Assembly: GCA_900541065.1 (NCBI GenBank)
Contig: UQIE01000001.1
Span: 124,001-188,000 of the forward strand
DNA: 64,000 bases
From: an uncultured Collinsella sp.
GTDB taxonomy: Bacteria; Actinomycetota; Coriobacteriia; Coriobacteriales; Coriobacteriaceae
Direction of reading: 5' to 3'
Shown: piece by piece, positions 18,952-26,828 of the stretch
Layout: each line of letters starts with the position of its first letter
Position numbering within the stretch: position 1 is the stretch's first letter
Notes under the pieces: generated by a model
What the model was told of the DNA's origin: nothing
The model's database searches: none
What the model saw: the letters and a program-made list of their open reading frames with translations, nothing else
Translations under genes and position numbers: made by a program

Positions 18952-19422
18952 TTACTGAGCGGTCGCGGTCGAGCTAGCGCCCGCGGCTGCATCCTGCGAA
19001 AAATCAAGTGTAACGCTCTCGCTGGGCTCCACCATGCCATAAGCGCCCGCAAGGTCGCGAATGCGTGTGTCGGCACCATAGACCGAATGCATGACCTCCA
19101 GGTCGGAGCTCTCATCGGTCGCCTTCTCGAGCGTGTTGGTAAGCGCGGCGTTGCTGTTGAGCACCTGGGCCGTAACGCCGGCGAGCGCCACACGGGCGAC
19201 ACCGATCGTCATGAAGATGGCCGCAATGATGCAAAACGTTTTAAGAACGCTCATGAAAACCGGGCTTACCGCCTGGTTTGCCTGACGGCCCGCGCCCGTG
19301 TAGACATCAAAGCGCGGCGTGCGCTGCTCGCGGGGAGCAACGGGAGCCTGCGGTGCCTCACGATAGGCGGGCATGGCGTTCATATCATAGGCGAGTGCTG
19401 CGTTTGAGGTGTTGTAGCCCAT
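18952..19422 (-). CDS. FtsL-like small divisome protein
   Basis: 156 residues. A basic cytoplasmic part of about 45 residues is followed by one membrane segment near 55-77 and an extracytoplasmic helix likely to form a coiled coil (NSNAALTNTLEKATDESSDLE), then a short tail. This is the topology of FtsL, and the gene sits between rsmH and ftsI where ftsL normally lies. Sequence similarity to FtsL is always poor, so the assignment rests on topology and position. FtsL with FtsB and FtsQ activates FtsWI. Confidence 0.75.
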   Translation of the reverse strand: MGYNTSNAALAYDMNAMPAYREAPQAPVAPREQRTPRFDVYTGAGRQANQAVSPVFMSVLKTFCIIAAIFMTIGVARVALAGVTAQVLNSNAALTNTLEKATDESSDLEVMHSVYGADTRIRDLAGAYGMVEPSESVTLDFSQDAAAGASSTATAQ

Positions 19423-19512
19423 GATATGCCGCCTCCCATCCCGAGTACGTTGGTAGTGTGTTTAAGCTTCGTTTGTGGTACGAGCGGGAGGTCCAATATC
19501 GCGCGGTCGCGT

Positions 19513-20478
19513 CTACAGACGCTGTGCCACGCGGATCTTGGCTGATCTCGCCCGAGGGTTGCGCGCAACCTCATCGGGTTGGGCAACCAGGGGTTTGCGG
19601 GTGATGACCTTGAGTATCGGCACGTTGCCGCACACGCACACCGGAATCTCCGGCGGACACGTGCACCCCTGGCTCATCTCCTTAAAGTGGTTCTTTACGA
19701 TACGGTCCTCGAGCGAGTGATACGAGATGACGCAGATGCGTCCGCCCGGATTGAGCCACCTTGTGGCGGCGTCAAGCCCCCGCTCGAGCACATCGAGTTC
19801 GTGATTGACCTCGATGCGAATGGCCTGGAAACTCTTCTTGGCTGGGTGTCCGCCATGCCGACGGGCGGCAGCGGGGATACCAGCCTTGATGATCTCGACA
19901 AACTGGCCGGTGGTTTCGATCGGCTCATGCTCGCGGCGGCGCACGATCTCACGCGCGATCTGCGAGGCGAACTTCTCTTCGCCGTAGACGCGTAGAATCC
20001 GGGCGAGGTCGTGTTCGTTATAGGTGTTGATGACCTCAGCTGCGTTTAAGGTGTTGTTACCCGGATCCATCCGCATGTCCAATGGGGCGTCCTCGTTGTA
20101 CGAAAAGCCCCTGCCAGGGATATCGAGTTGCGGCGACGAAACGCCCAAGTCGAACAGGAAGCCATCGACCCCGGGCACCTCGGCCGAGCAAAGCAGCTCG
20201 TCCAAGTCGCCGAAGTTGCCCTTCAGCAGCTGGTGCGGTACGCCGGGAACCTCGCGGTCCAGACGGGCGCCAGCAGCCTCGAGGGCCATGTCGTCCTGAT
20301 CGACACCGAGCAAAAGGCCGGTCTCCCCCACCTGCGCGGCCATCTTTACCGAATGGCCGGCACCGCCAAGGGTGCAGTCGCAGACGACGGAGCCGCTCTT
20401 TAGCTGCAGCGACTCAAGCACTTCGCCGAGCATGACAGGTTCATGCCGATATTCTTGTGTCAAGATCCCACGCTCCAT
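19513..20478 (-). CDS. rsmH: 16S rRNA (cytosine1402-N4)-methyltransferase RsmH (MraW)
   Basis: 321 residues. N-terminal EYRHEPVMLGEVLE, SAM motif CTLGGAGHS and LFDLGVSSPQLD are characteristic, with the family C-terminus NPRARSAKIRVAQR. It methylates C1402 in the 16S rRNA P site. ATG 20478 is the assumed start; its ribosome site is weak, and a TTG a few codons later (LTQEYRHE) is possible. It follows mraZ by 20 bp. A CxC-rich insertion CTCPPEIPVCVCG before the C-terminus is common in actinobacterial RsmH. Confidence 0.96.
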   Translation of the reverse strand: MERGILTQEYRHEPVMLGEVLESLQLKSGSVVCDCTLGGAGHSVKMAAQVGETGLLLGVDQDDMALEAAGARLDREVPGVPHQLLKGNFGDLDELLCSAEVPGVDGFLFDLGVSSPQLDIPGRGFSYNEDAPLDMRMDPGNNTLNAAEVINTYNEHDLARILRVYGEEKFASQIAREIVRRREHEPIETTGQFVEIIKAGIPAAARRHGGHPAKKSFQAIRIEVNHELDVLERGLDAATRWLNPGGRICVISYHSLEDRIVKNHFKEMSQGCTCPPEIPVCVCGNVPILKVITRKPLVAQPDEVARNPRARSAKIRVAQRL

Positions 20479-20498
20479 CCGTTACTCGTGCCTTGCCC

Positions 20499-20933
20499 TT
20501 ACGAGAAGAAGAGGTCCAGCAGGGCCTCGTCGTCATCGTCCTCATCGGCCGTAGCGCGGTCCCAAACCTCAAGGTGGTCGTAGTTGCCCACAACCGTGAC
20601 CTCGCGGTCGAGGTTCGCCTGCTTGCGGAGAGACTCAGAAAGACCGATACGACCCGCGCTGTCCACATCCATCGACGTGGTGCGCTTGTTGATCGCCCTC
20701 ATGAGCTTCTGGTCGTTGATGTCACGCGGGTTAAAACCCTCGTGGCCCTCACGACCCGCGAAGAGTCCTTCGACCCACTTATCGAAGGCCTCGGCAGAGA
20801 ACACGTACAGAGCATCGACATCCAGGGCTTTGAACACGCGAACGCGCTCTCCAAGCTCCTCACGAAGGGGTGCAGGCAGGGATAGACGACCTTTTGCATC
20901 GAGATTGCGCTCGTATGCACCCGTCATTCCCAT
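20499..20933 (-). CDS. mraZ: Transcriptional regulator MraZ
   Basis: 144 residues with two SpoVT/AbrB-like domains, each carrying the family pattern: DAKGRLSLPAPLR near residue 10 and DSAGRIGLSESLR near 90. MraZ binds short repeated boxes ahead of its own gene and represses the dcw cluster. ATG 20933 has GGAGG 6 bases upstream. As first gene of the cluster it lies under the promoter at 21002-21030, where candidate MraZ boxes are visible. The C-terminal tail is acidic. Confidence 0.95.
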   Translation of the reverse strand: MGMTGAYERNLDAKGRLSLPAPLREELGERVRVFKALDVDALYVFSAEAFDKWVEGLFAGREGHEGFNPRDINDQKLMRAINKRTTSMDVDSAGRIGLSESLRKQANLDREVTVVGNYDHLEVWDRATADEDDDDEALLDLFFS

Positions 20934-21001
20934 GTGCGCCCTCCCCTCGGTTACTCAGATGGCACGTACGCGGGGAACCACCCCGCCTGTCGACGTCATC
21001 A

Positions 21002-21030
21002 ATAATATGGGGAACCGCCCCATTTTTCAA
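21002..21030 (-). promoter_or_regulatory. dcw cluster promoter upstream of mraZ
   Basis: On the minus strand TTGAAA (21025-21030) and TATTAT (21002-21007) are exactly 17 bp apart, one of the best sigma-70-type matches in the window. Transcription would start near 20995, giving a leader of about 60 bases before mraZ. The spacer itself contains TGGGG and its inverted copy CCCCA. Confidence 0.75.
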
Positions 21031-21064
21031 CACCTTTCCCCACCCCTTCCCCCACCCCGCCCCA
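21018..21064 (-). promoter_or_regulatory. Candidate MraZ-box array (TGGGG repeats)
   Basis: On the minus strand TGGGG occurs at 21060-21064, 21050-21054, 21038-21042 and 21018-21022. Steps are 10, 12 and 20 bases, so the boxes lie on about one helix face. In other bacteria MraZ binds TGGG-type direct repeats spaced about 10 bp upstream of mraZ. The last copy is inside the promoter spacer, fitting autorepression. The G-rich context raises the chance of coincidental matches. Confidence 0.6.
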
Positions 21065-21097
21065 CCACTCCACCCTCAATATGTTGTAAAACACCCC

Positions 21098-21111
21098 CGA
21101 GCATATGTTCG
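21098..21111. promoter_or_regulatory. LexA-like (SOS-box-like) palindrome upstream of mraZ
   Basis: CGAGCATATGTTCG differs by one base from the Gram-positive LexA consensus CGAAC-N4-GTTCG. It is about 70 bp upstream of the predicted -35. Alone it is only suggestive. Confidence 0.35.
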
Positions 21112-21112
21112 A

Positions 21113-21132
21113 AAACACAATATGTTGTGTTT
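21113..21132. repeat. Perfect 8-bp inverted repeat upstream of mraZ
   Basis: AAACACAA-TATG-TTGTGTTT is a perfect palindrome with a 4-base centre, two bases from the LexA-like site. Part of it (CAATATGTTGT) recurs in the same orientation 40 bp away near 21078. It has the size of a dimeric repressor operator; the binding protein is unknown. Confidence 0.5.
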
Positions 21133-21172
21133 ACAGCAAAGGCGGGATGCCACCTGTAGAACCGCGCCCGCG

Positions 21173-21200
21173 AACCTCAACCTTCAAGTTGACCTTGAGG
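21173..21200. promoter_or_regulatory. Candidate MerR-family operator upstream of mraZ
   Basis: The core AACCTTCAAGTTGA (21179-21192) matches the ftsZ-upstream site 6655-6668 in 13 of 14 positions. It is flanked by CCTCAA and TTGAGG, giving an extended imperfect palindrome. In corynebacteria the MerR-type regulator FtsR activates ftsZ; whether a relative acts here is inference. No promoter is obvious around this copy. Confidence 0.4.
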
Positions 21201-21291
21201 CGATTTTTACGTCCCTTTACACGCCGTTCACATCGCCCCCAAACTCCCCCACCCACGACACACACGGCCCACCGCCGCGTCGGTGTCTGGC

Positions 21292-21362
21292 GAAAAATGG
21301 GGCGGGCCCCAGATTGCCCATGCGCGCAAAAGTGCGTCTCGGCAATCTGGGGCCCGTCCCCC
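21292..21362 (-). terminator. Long hairpin terminator after the xerD-like gene
   Basis: Arms 21299-21318 and 21341-21361 form a 20-bp stem with one bulged base; the loop contains a smaller GCGC/GTGC hairpin. On the minus strand the stem is followed by TTTTT (21293-21297). It lies 35 bases past the recombinase stop. The rest of 20934-21395 contains only the regulatory sites listed and no convincing gene. Confidence 0.8.
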
Positions 21363-21395
21363 TTAATATTTATAAATATGCAGGTCAGCGAGGTG

Positions 21396-22337
21396 CTAGC
21401 GATGTGCCAGCGGATGTGCCGCCAGATAGACCTCGGTCAGTTGCGTGCGGTCGACATGTGTGTAGACCTGCGTGGTCGAAATATCGGCATGGCCCAAAAT
21501 CTCCTGCAGCACACGCAGGTCGGCACCGCCCGCGAGCATGTGGGTGGCAAAGGAGTGGCGCAAGGTATGGGGATGGAGCCCCACCAGCCCCACCTGGCGC
21601 CCATACCGCTCGCATATCGCATGCACAGCCTGTCGCGACAGGCGACGTCCGTTCTTATTTAAAAAGACCGCCGAGGTCTCCGTCCCGCGAGCATGGGCGG
21701 CCAGGAGAGCGCGCCCGTCACCTATATAGTGTGTCAGGGCACGCGCCGCGCTTCCCACCAACGGGGCCAGACGCTCCTTGGAGCCCTTACCGCGCACCAG
21801 GACAAACCCGTCATCGATATGGATATCGCCCACATCGAGCCCAACCAGCTCACTCACGCGCAAGCCGCAACCGTAAAGCACTTCCAAGATGGCATGATCG
21901 CGCAGCCCCATCTCGCCCTCGGGAAAGTCTTGATCGAGCAGTGCCGAGACATCCTCCACCGAAAGGTATTCCGGCAGGCGATCTGCCTTTTTGGGCAGGC
22001 GCAACGCCGCCGTCGTGTTTTGGGCCACGGCCCCATCGCGCACCAAAAAGGCATGCAGACCCTTCACGGCAGCAAGCGCGCGCTCCACCGAGGCGTCGGA
22101 ATAGCCTCCGTCGCGGCGATCGGCAACAAAGCCCTCCACGACCTGACGGCTCACATCTTCAAAAGACGCAATGTCAGCCCGCTCCAGATAGGCGCAGTAC
22201 GTCGTCAGGTCACGACGGTAGGCCGCAATCGTATTGCGCGCCAAACCCCGCTCGACCGCAAGGTAATCGAGATACTCCCCCGCCACCACAGCGAGCGACG
22301 AGGGAGTAGCTTCGGTATGTTCTTGGTTCTCCGGCAC
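21396..22337 (-). CDS. xerD: XerD-type tyrosine recombinase
   Basis: 313 residues. The N-terminal SAM-like DNA-binding domain (about 15-100, YLAVERGLARNTIAAYRRDL) is followed by the catalytic domain with all five active residues in context: Arg in GLRVSELVGL, Lys in GKGSKERLAPL, His and Arg in HTLRHSFATHML, His in LGHADISTTQ and Tyr in VYTHV. Xer recombinases resolve chromosome dimers at dif; no dif-like site was recognised here. The start is a GTG, 2 bp after pyrG ends. It could instead be annotated xerC; length and HTLRHSFATHML favour XerD. Confidence 0.88.
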   Translation of the reverse strand: MPENQEHTEATPSSLAVVAGEYLDYLAVERGLARNTIAAYRRDLTTYCAYLERADIASFEDVSRQVVEGFVADRRDGGYSDASVERALAAVKGLHAFLVRDGAVAQNTTAALRLPKKADRLPEYLSVEDVSALLDQDFPEGEMGLRDHAILEVLYGCGLRVSELVGLDVGDIHIDDGFVLVRGKGSKERLAPLVGSAARALTHYIGDGRALLAAHARGTETSAVFLNKNGRRLSRQAVHAICERYGRQVGLVGLHPHTLRHSFATHMLAGGADLRVLQEILGHADISTTQVYTHVDRTQLTEVYLAAHPLAHR

Positions 22338-22339
22338 CC

Positions 22340-24001
22340 TTAGTCCGTAGCGAGGTTCTTGGGCGTCACCTGCAGACGGTCGACGCCCTCATGCTGGCCA
22401 ATCGAGGCGCGCACGAACTCGCGGAACAGCGGCTGCGGGTTGGTCGGACGGCTCTTGAACTCGGGATGAGCCTGGGTGGCCACATACCACGGATGTACGT
22501 CGCGCGGCAGCTCGACCATCTCGACCAGACGCTCGTCGGGCGAAAGGCCCGAGATAACCAGACCGGCGTCCTCGAGCTGGTCGCGGAAGGCGTTGTTGAA
22601 CTCAAAACGGTGACGGTGACGCTCGTAGACGAGCTCCTCGCCATAGGCCTCGCGCGCGAGGGTATCGGCGGCGAGCTTGCACGGATAGGCACCCAGACGC
22701 ATGGTGCCACCCTTCTCGGTCACGTCCTCCTGCGAGCTCATCAGGTCGATGACACTATACGGGCCATCAGGATCGAACTCGGAAGAGCTGGCGCCGGCAA
22801 GGCCGACCACGTTGCGGGCAAATTCGCACACGGCCACCTGCATACCCAGGCAAATGCCCAGATACGGAATCTTGTGCTCGCGGGCGAACTCGGCCGCGAG
22901 GATCTTGCCCTCCAGGGCGCGCTTGCCAAAGCCGCCAGGGACCAAGATGCCCGAGGCGTCACCCAGGACCTCGGAGACGTTCTGCTCGTCGAGGCTCTCG
23001 CCATCGACCAGCTGCACGTCAACGTGGCGATCGTAGAACACGCCCGCATGGTGCAGGGCCTCGATAACCGACAGGTAGGCATCGGGCAGCTGCGTATACT
23101 TGCCCACGACGGCGATCTTCACCTTGTCGGCGTGCTGGTTGGCATGGTTCTGCTTGCGCAGGAACTCGTTCCACTGACTCATGTCGCGCTCACGCGGGTC
23201 CAGACCCAGACGCTCGCAAATGCGCAGGTCAAAGTCCTGCTCGGCGAGCAGCTGCGGAACATCGTAGATGCTCGCGCAGTCCTCGTTGGTAAAGACGCAG
23301 TCGGTGTCGACGTCGCAGAAGCTTGCGATCTTGCCGCGGATGGCATCGTCGATATGGTGATCGGAGCGCAGAACGATAATATCGGGCTGGATACCAAAGC
23401 TGCGGAGCTCCTTGACGGAGTGCTGCGTCGGCTTGGTCTTGACCTCGTGGGCGGCGGCGATATAGGGAACGAGCGACACGTGGATGTAGCAGACGTTCTC
23501 GGGGCCGGCCTCCTTGCGATACTGGCGGATGGCCTCGACAAACGGCTGCGACTCGATGTCACCGATGGTGCCGCCCAACTCAGTGATGACCACGTCGGAG
23601 CCGGTCTGCTCCTCAATACGACGGAACTTATCCTTAATGGCGTTCGTGACGTGCGGAATCACCTGCACGGTGCCGCCCAAAAAGTCACCGCGACGTTCAC
23701 GGGCGATCAGGCTCTTATAGATGGCACCAGTCGTAAAGTTGGAATCGCGGGTCAGGTTCTCATCAATAAAGCGCTCGTAGTGGCCCAGGTCCAGATCGGA
23801 CTCGTAGCCGTCCTCGGTCACAAAGACCTCGCCATGCTGGAACGGGCTCATGGTGCCGGGGTCGACGTTCAGATACGGGTCGGCCTTTTGCATCGTTACC
23901 TTGTAGCCGCGCGACTTGAGCAGACGGCCCAGCGAGGCCGCGGTAATACCCTTGCCCAGAGACGAAACCACGCCGCCGGTCACGAACACATGCTTGGTCA
24001 T
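22340..24001 (-). CDS. pyrG: CTP synthase PyrG
   Basis: 553 residues, standard length. The N-terminal synthetase domain begins KHVFVTGGVVSSLGKG (P-loop); the C-terminal glutaminase domain has nucleophile Cys in GICLGMQ and the His/Glu pair in HPEFKSRP. It converts UTP, ATP and glutamine to CTP. The junction to the xerD-like gene is 2 bp, so the two are probably co-transcribed. Confidence 0.98.
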   Translation of the reverse strand: MTKHVFVTGGVVSSLGKGITAASLGRLLKSRGYKVTMQKADPYLNVDPGTMSPFQHGEVFVTEDGYESDLDLGHYERFIDENLTRDSNFTTGAIYKSLIARERRGDFLGGTVQVIPHVTNAIKDKFRRIEEQTGSDVVITELGGTIGDIESQPFVEAIRQYRKEAGPENVCYIHVSLVPYIAAAHEVKTKPTQHSVKELRSFGIQPDIIVLRSDHHIDDAIRGKIASFCDVDTDCVFTNEDCASIYDVPQLLAEQDFDLRICERLGLDPRERDMSQWNEFLRKQNHANQHADKVKIAVVGKYTQLPDAYLSVIEALHHAGVFYDRHVDVQLVDGESLDEQNVSEVLGDASGILVPGGFGKRALEGKILAAEFAREHKIPYLGICLGMQVAVCEFARNVVGLAGASSSEFDPDGPYSVIDLMSSQEDVTEKGGTMRLGAYPCKLAADTLAREAYGEELVYERHRHRFEFNNAFRDQLEDAGLVISGLSPDERLVEMVELPRDVHPWYVATQAHPEFKSRPTNPQPLFREFVRASIGQHEGVDRLQVTPKNLATD

Positions 24002-24127
24002 ATTGAGTTACCTGCGCTTCCCGTAGAAGTTGTCCATACACATCTTACGGGTCTTCATTGTAATACTCGCGACGCGCGCCGCACACAATTTTTCTTACGC
24101 GCAATCGCATTTCTCCATCTCGAAACA

Positions 24128-24156
24128 AAACGCCGCCCGATTGCCCAGGCGGCGTC
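24128..24156 (-). terminator. Terminator after the winged-helix gene
   Basis: Stem CGCCGCC (24131-24137) with GGCGGCG (24148-24154) and a 10-base loop. On the minus strand it is followed by TTTTGTTT. It lies about 25 bases past the stop at 24180 and upstream of pyrG. Confidence 0.7.
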
Positions 24157-24179
24157 GTTTCCACTATGAATGCGCGCCG

Positions 24180-24518
24180 TTATCGATCGGCGACTTCGTC
24201 CTTGATCAAGTCCTGCACGAGCATACCGGCACGGATACCCTCCAGATACCATTCGCCACGCTCCGTGAGACAAATACCATTTGCGAGCTGGCCGCCGTCG
24301 TCGCTGTAGCGCGAGACGACCTCAATGATGTCTTCGGATTCCAAGCGTTCGATTGCCGCGCGGGCGCGATACGGAGACACCCCCACACGCTCGGCAAGCG
24401 CCTTTCGCGAAAAGCCATAAAATCCGCCGTTGTCTTCGGACTGCTGTGCGATCTCCGTCAGCACCTGCACCTCGACACGCTTCATATCGTTGACACTCGC
24501 ACGACCCTTGCCAGCCAT
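24180..24518 (-). CDS. Small winged-helix DNA-binding protein, function unknown
   Basis: About 112 residues from ATG 24518, which has GAGGAGG 6 bases upstream; the frame extends to 24629 without a ribosome site. Residues about 30-60 (GFSRKALAERVGVSPYRARAAIERLESEDIIEVVSRY) read as a helix-turn-helix with a following wing, as in MarR/GntR-like regulators, and ERGEWYLEGI is a typical winged-helix C-terminal helix. No effector domain is present. It is a lone gene flanked by terminators on both sides. Target unknown. Confidence 0.7.
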   Translation of the reverse strand: MAGKGRASVNDMKRVEVQVLTEIAQQSEDNGGFYGFSRKALAERVGVSPYRARAAIERLESEDIIEVVSRYSDDGGQLANGICLTERGEWYLEGIRAGMLVQDLIKDEVADR

Positions 24519-24709
24519 GGCAGCCTCCTCAAACCGAGCACGGGCATCACTTGCACCGTGCGCGACCGGCACACCCCATGATGGCCGGCAACATCCATCA
24601 TGCGGCATCCCCGCAAAAGGATGAAACAATTAGGGTTATTGTATACCGCCCAAATCGCTTATAGGCAGGTAAGCGGGCTACTTTTAGGTTAAACGGTAGC
24701 TTTGTTGAT

Positions 24710-24749
24710 AAAAGGGGCACACCGAATGTATACCCGATGCGCCCCTTTT
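24710..24749 (-). terminator. Terminator after the DUF1846 gene
   Basis: Near-symmetric hairpin: AAAAGGGGC on one side and GCCCCTTTT on the other, with partially paired inner arms around TATAC. It would terminate in either direction and lies 20 bases past the stop at 24768. Confidence 0.75.
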
Positions 24750-24767
24750 AGACCAATTTATCCAGGC

Positions 24768-26249
24768 TTAGCGATGGAAGAAGCCACGGCGCTCGAACTT
24801 GGGCTCGCAGCACACGTTGATGCCCAGCTTGCGCAACACCGTCTCGTCCGTCGGCGAGATAATCACGCTAAAGAAGGCATCGCAGCCACGCAGCTGCTCC
24901 AGGCCCGAAAGGACGCGGGCCGCCGTCTCGCTCGTTGCCGAGGTGATCGAGAGCGCCATAAGCGTCTCGTCGGTGTGCAGGCGCGGGTTCTTGCTACCCA
25001 GGAAATGCGTCTTGAGCTTGCTGATAGGCTCGATCGCCTCATCGCTAATGACCTCGAGCTCAAGGTCAACGCCCGAGACATGCTTAAGCGCATTCATGAT
25101 GAGCGAGCTCGCGGCGCCCAGGCGCGTGGAAGTCTTGCCGGTCACCACGGAGCCATCGGGCATGACCATGGCGCCTACGGGGCCACCCGTCAGCTGCTCC
25201 CTGGTAAGAGCGGCCGAGCGTGCCGGCGAGTAATTCTTGTCGATACCAGCCTTCTTCATAATGATCTTGAGACGGTCGACTTGCTCATCGCCCACGCCGG
25301 TACGGCGCACATTTTCGACCGCGGTAAAGTAGCGGCGGACGATCTCCATCTTGGAAGCGTCGCGGCAGGCATCGTCATCGGTAATGGCAAAACCGACCAT
25401 ATTGACGCCCATGTCCGTGGGGCTCTGGTAGGGGCTCTTGCCCAGGATCTTTTCCATCAGAGCACGGACCACCGGGAAGGCTTCGACGTCACGGTTGTAG
25501 TTGACCGTGGTCTTGTTGTAGGCCTCCAAGTGGAAGGAGTCGATGATATTGGCATCGTCGAGGTCGGCCGTGGCGGCCTCATAGGCGATGTTGACCGGAT
25601 GCGTAAGAGGCAGATTCCAGACCGGGAAAGTCTCGAACTTGGCGTAGCCGGCGGCGGTGCCGTGCTTGTGCTCGTGATAGAGCTGAGACAGGCAGGTGGC
25701 GAGCTTGCCCGAGCCAGGGCCGGGCGCCGTCACGACGACGAGCGGACGGGTGGTCTCGACAAACTCGTTCTTGCCATAGCCGTCGTCGGACACGATCAGG
25801 TCGACGTCGTGCGGATAGCCCTCGATGGGATAGTGCAGCTTGGCAGGAATGCCGAGCGCGTTCAGGCGATTGCGGAACACATCGGCGGCGGGCTGGCCGG
25901 CGTACTGGGTGATAACCACGGCCGCGACAGCAAAACCGTTGCCGCGGAACAGGTCGACCAGGCGCAAAACGTCCTCGTCATAGGTAATGCCCAGGTCACC
26001 GCGAGCCTTGTTCTTCTCGATGTGGTTCGCGTTAATGGCGATGATGACCTCGACGTCGTCGGCAATGCTCTTGAGCATGCGGAACTTGCTGTCCGGCTCA
26101 AAACCCGGCAGCACGCGACTCGCGTGATAGTCGTCAAACAGCTTGCCGCCAAACTCCAAATACAGCTTGCCGCCAAACTGCGAGATGCGCTCCTTAATAT
26201 GAGCGGCCTGCAGCTCGATATATTTCGCGTTGTCGAAACCCTGGCGCAT
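24768..26249 (-). CDS. DUF1846 / UPF0371 family protein
   Basis: About 493 residues from ATG 26249 (MRQGFDNAKY), chosen because GGGAG lies 7 bases upstream; an upstream ATG at 26273 lacks a ribosome site. The sequence has the DUF1846 hallmarks: N-terminal RISQFGGKLYLEFGGKLFDDYHASRVLPGF, central VTAPGPGSGKLATCLSQLYHE (a P-loop-like stretch), and the C-terminal QLRGCDAFFSVIISPTDE. The family is widespread in anaerobic and lactic bacteria and its biochemical role is not established. It is monocistronic, with a hairpin-rich 555-bp region upstream. Confidence 0.88.
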   Translation of the reverse strand: MRQGFDNAKYIELQAAHIKERISQFGGKLYLEFGGKLFDDYHASRVLPGFEPDSKFRMLKSIADDVEVIIAINANHIEKNKARGDLGITYDEDVLRLVDLFRGNGFAVAAVVITQYAGQPAADVFRNRLNALGIPAKLHYPIEGYPHDVDLIVSDDGYGKNEFVETTRPLVVVTAPGPGSGKLATCLSQLYHEHKHGTAAGYAKFETFPVWNLPLTHPVNIAYEAATADLDDANIIDSFHLEAYNKTTVNYNRDVEAFPVVRALMEKILGKSPYQSPTDMGVNMVGFAITDDDACRDASKMEIVRRYFTAVENVRRTGVGDEQVDRLKIIMKKAGIDKNYSPARSAALTREQLTGGPVGAMVMPDGSVVTGKTSTRLGAASSLIMNALKHVSGVDLELEVISDEAIEPISKLKTHFLGSKNPRLHTDETLMALSITSATSETAARVLSGLEQLRGCDAFFSVIISPTDETVLRKLGINVCCEPKFERRGFFHR

Positions 26250-26356
26250 GTATGGCTCCCGTCCCGTTTCCATTTAATGTTCTAGGCGATTATAGCGGAG
26301 CAGACCCTTCCCAACACCCAAGCAGCCAACGGGCATCAACCAAACACGTCATCGAT

Positions 26357-26425
26357 AAGTTGCGGTGAAATAGTCCCTGTTTAACCCCTCAAGACGGTCA
26401 AACAGGAACTATTCCACCGCAACTT
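26357..26425 (-). repeat. 30-bp inverted repeat with G-U pairs on the minus strand
   Basis: Left arm 26357-26386 and right arm 26396-26425 pair over 30 positions with a 9-base loop. The three non-Watson-Crick positions are all G-T/U wobbles when read as a minus-strand RNA and A-C mismatches when read as plus, so the structure favours minus-strand transcripts. It lies between the yfcC-type gene and the DUF1846 gene and lacks a T-run. Confidence 0.75.
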
Positions 26426-26550
26426 CCCCTTTACACCAACGACAGAAACGTCGCGGGCAGAGAACGGACAGCGAACAGGCACCAGAGCGAGCAAGCTGTC
26501 CCCCTGCAGCAACAATGGCAGCGCCGCAGGTGGGGCAAAAGTCAGCGAAA

Positions 26551-26644
26551 GCCCGCCAGAGCGAGCAAGGTGACGTGAAAGAGGAGGGCATAGGCCTTTT
26601 GGCCATGCCCGACGATTGAACGTCAGATTGCCGCTCTGGCGGGC
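26551..26644. repeat. Two-tier nested inverted repeat
   Basis: Outer arms GCCCGCCAGAGCG (26551-26563) and CGCTCTGGCGGGC (26632-26644) are perfect. Inside lies a second hairpin, GGGCAT-a-GGCC with GGCCATGCCC (26586-26610). CCAGAGCGAGCAAG from the left arm recurs directly about 70 bp away near 26485. Confidence 0.65.
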
Positions 26645-26659
26645 TTGCAGCGTCGAGTG

Positions 26660-26763
26660 GTTCCGGCGTTTGGTAAAACGCCGGAACACAAGAGCGCCCC
26701 CTCCCGCGCACGGAACGGGAGGGGGCTAAAGGTAGGAGTCTACCGGTGGGTTGACCCCACCGG
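26660..26763. repeat. Three successive hairpins downstream of the yfcC-type gene
   Basis: Perfect stems: GTTCCGGCGTTT/AAACGCCGGAAC (26660-26687), GCCCCCTCCCG/CGGGAGGGGGC (26696-26726) and CCGGTGGG/CCCACCGG (26743-26763). None has a clear T-run. With the two repeats to the left, this makes the whole 26274-26828 gap highly structured. Short overlapping open frames at 26381-26711 are judged non-coding. Confidence 0.65.
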
Positions 26764-26828
26764 ACAGACGATGACCAGGTGATCCTTTACAGGATCGTCA
26801 AGGTTTCCGTGGGGTACCCGTTGGGTAC

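Noticed and set aside
20934..21395. Possible small gene or RNA between mraZ and the xerD-like gene
   Set aside because: Open frames there have no ribosome site and a Pro/Arg-rich random look; the region is explained by control sites and a terminator.
26381..26711. Two overlapping small open frames, one with CxxC-like pairs that recall a zinc ribbon
   Set aside because: They run through several perfect hairpins, have no ribosome site and read in two frames over the same repeats. The Cys pattern is likely chance.
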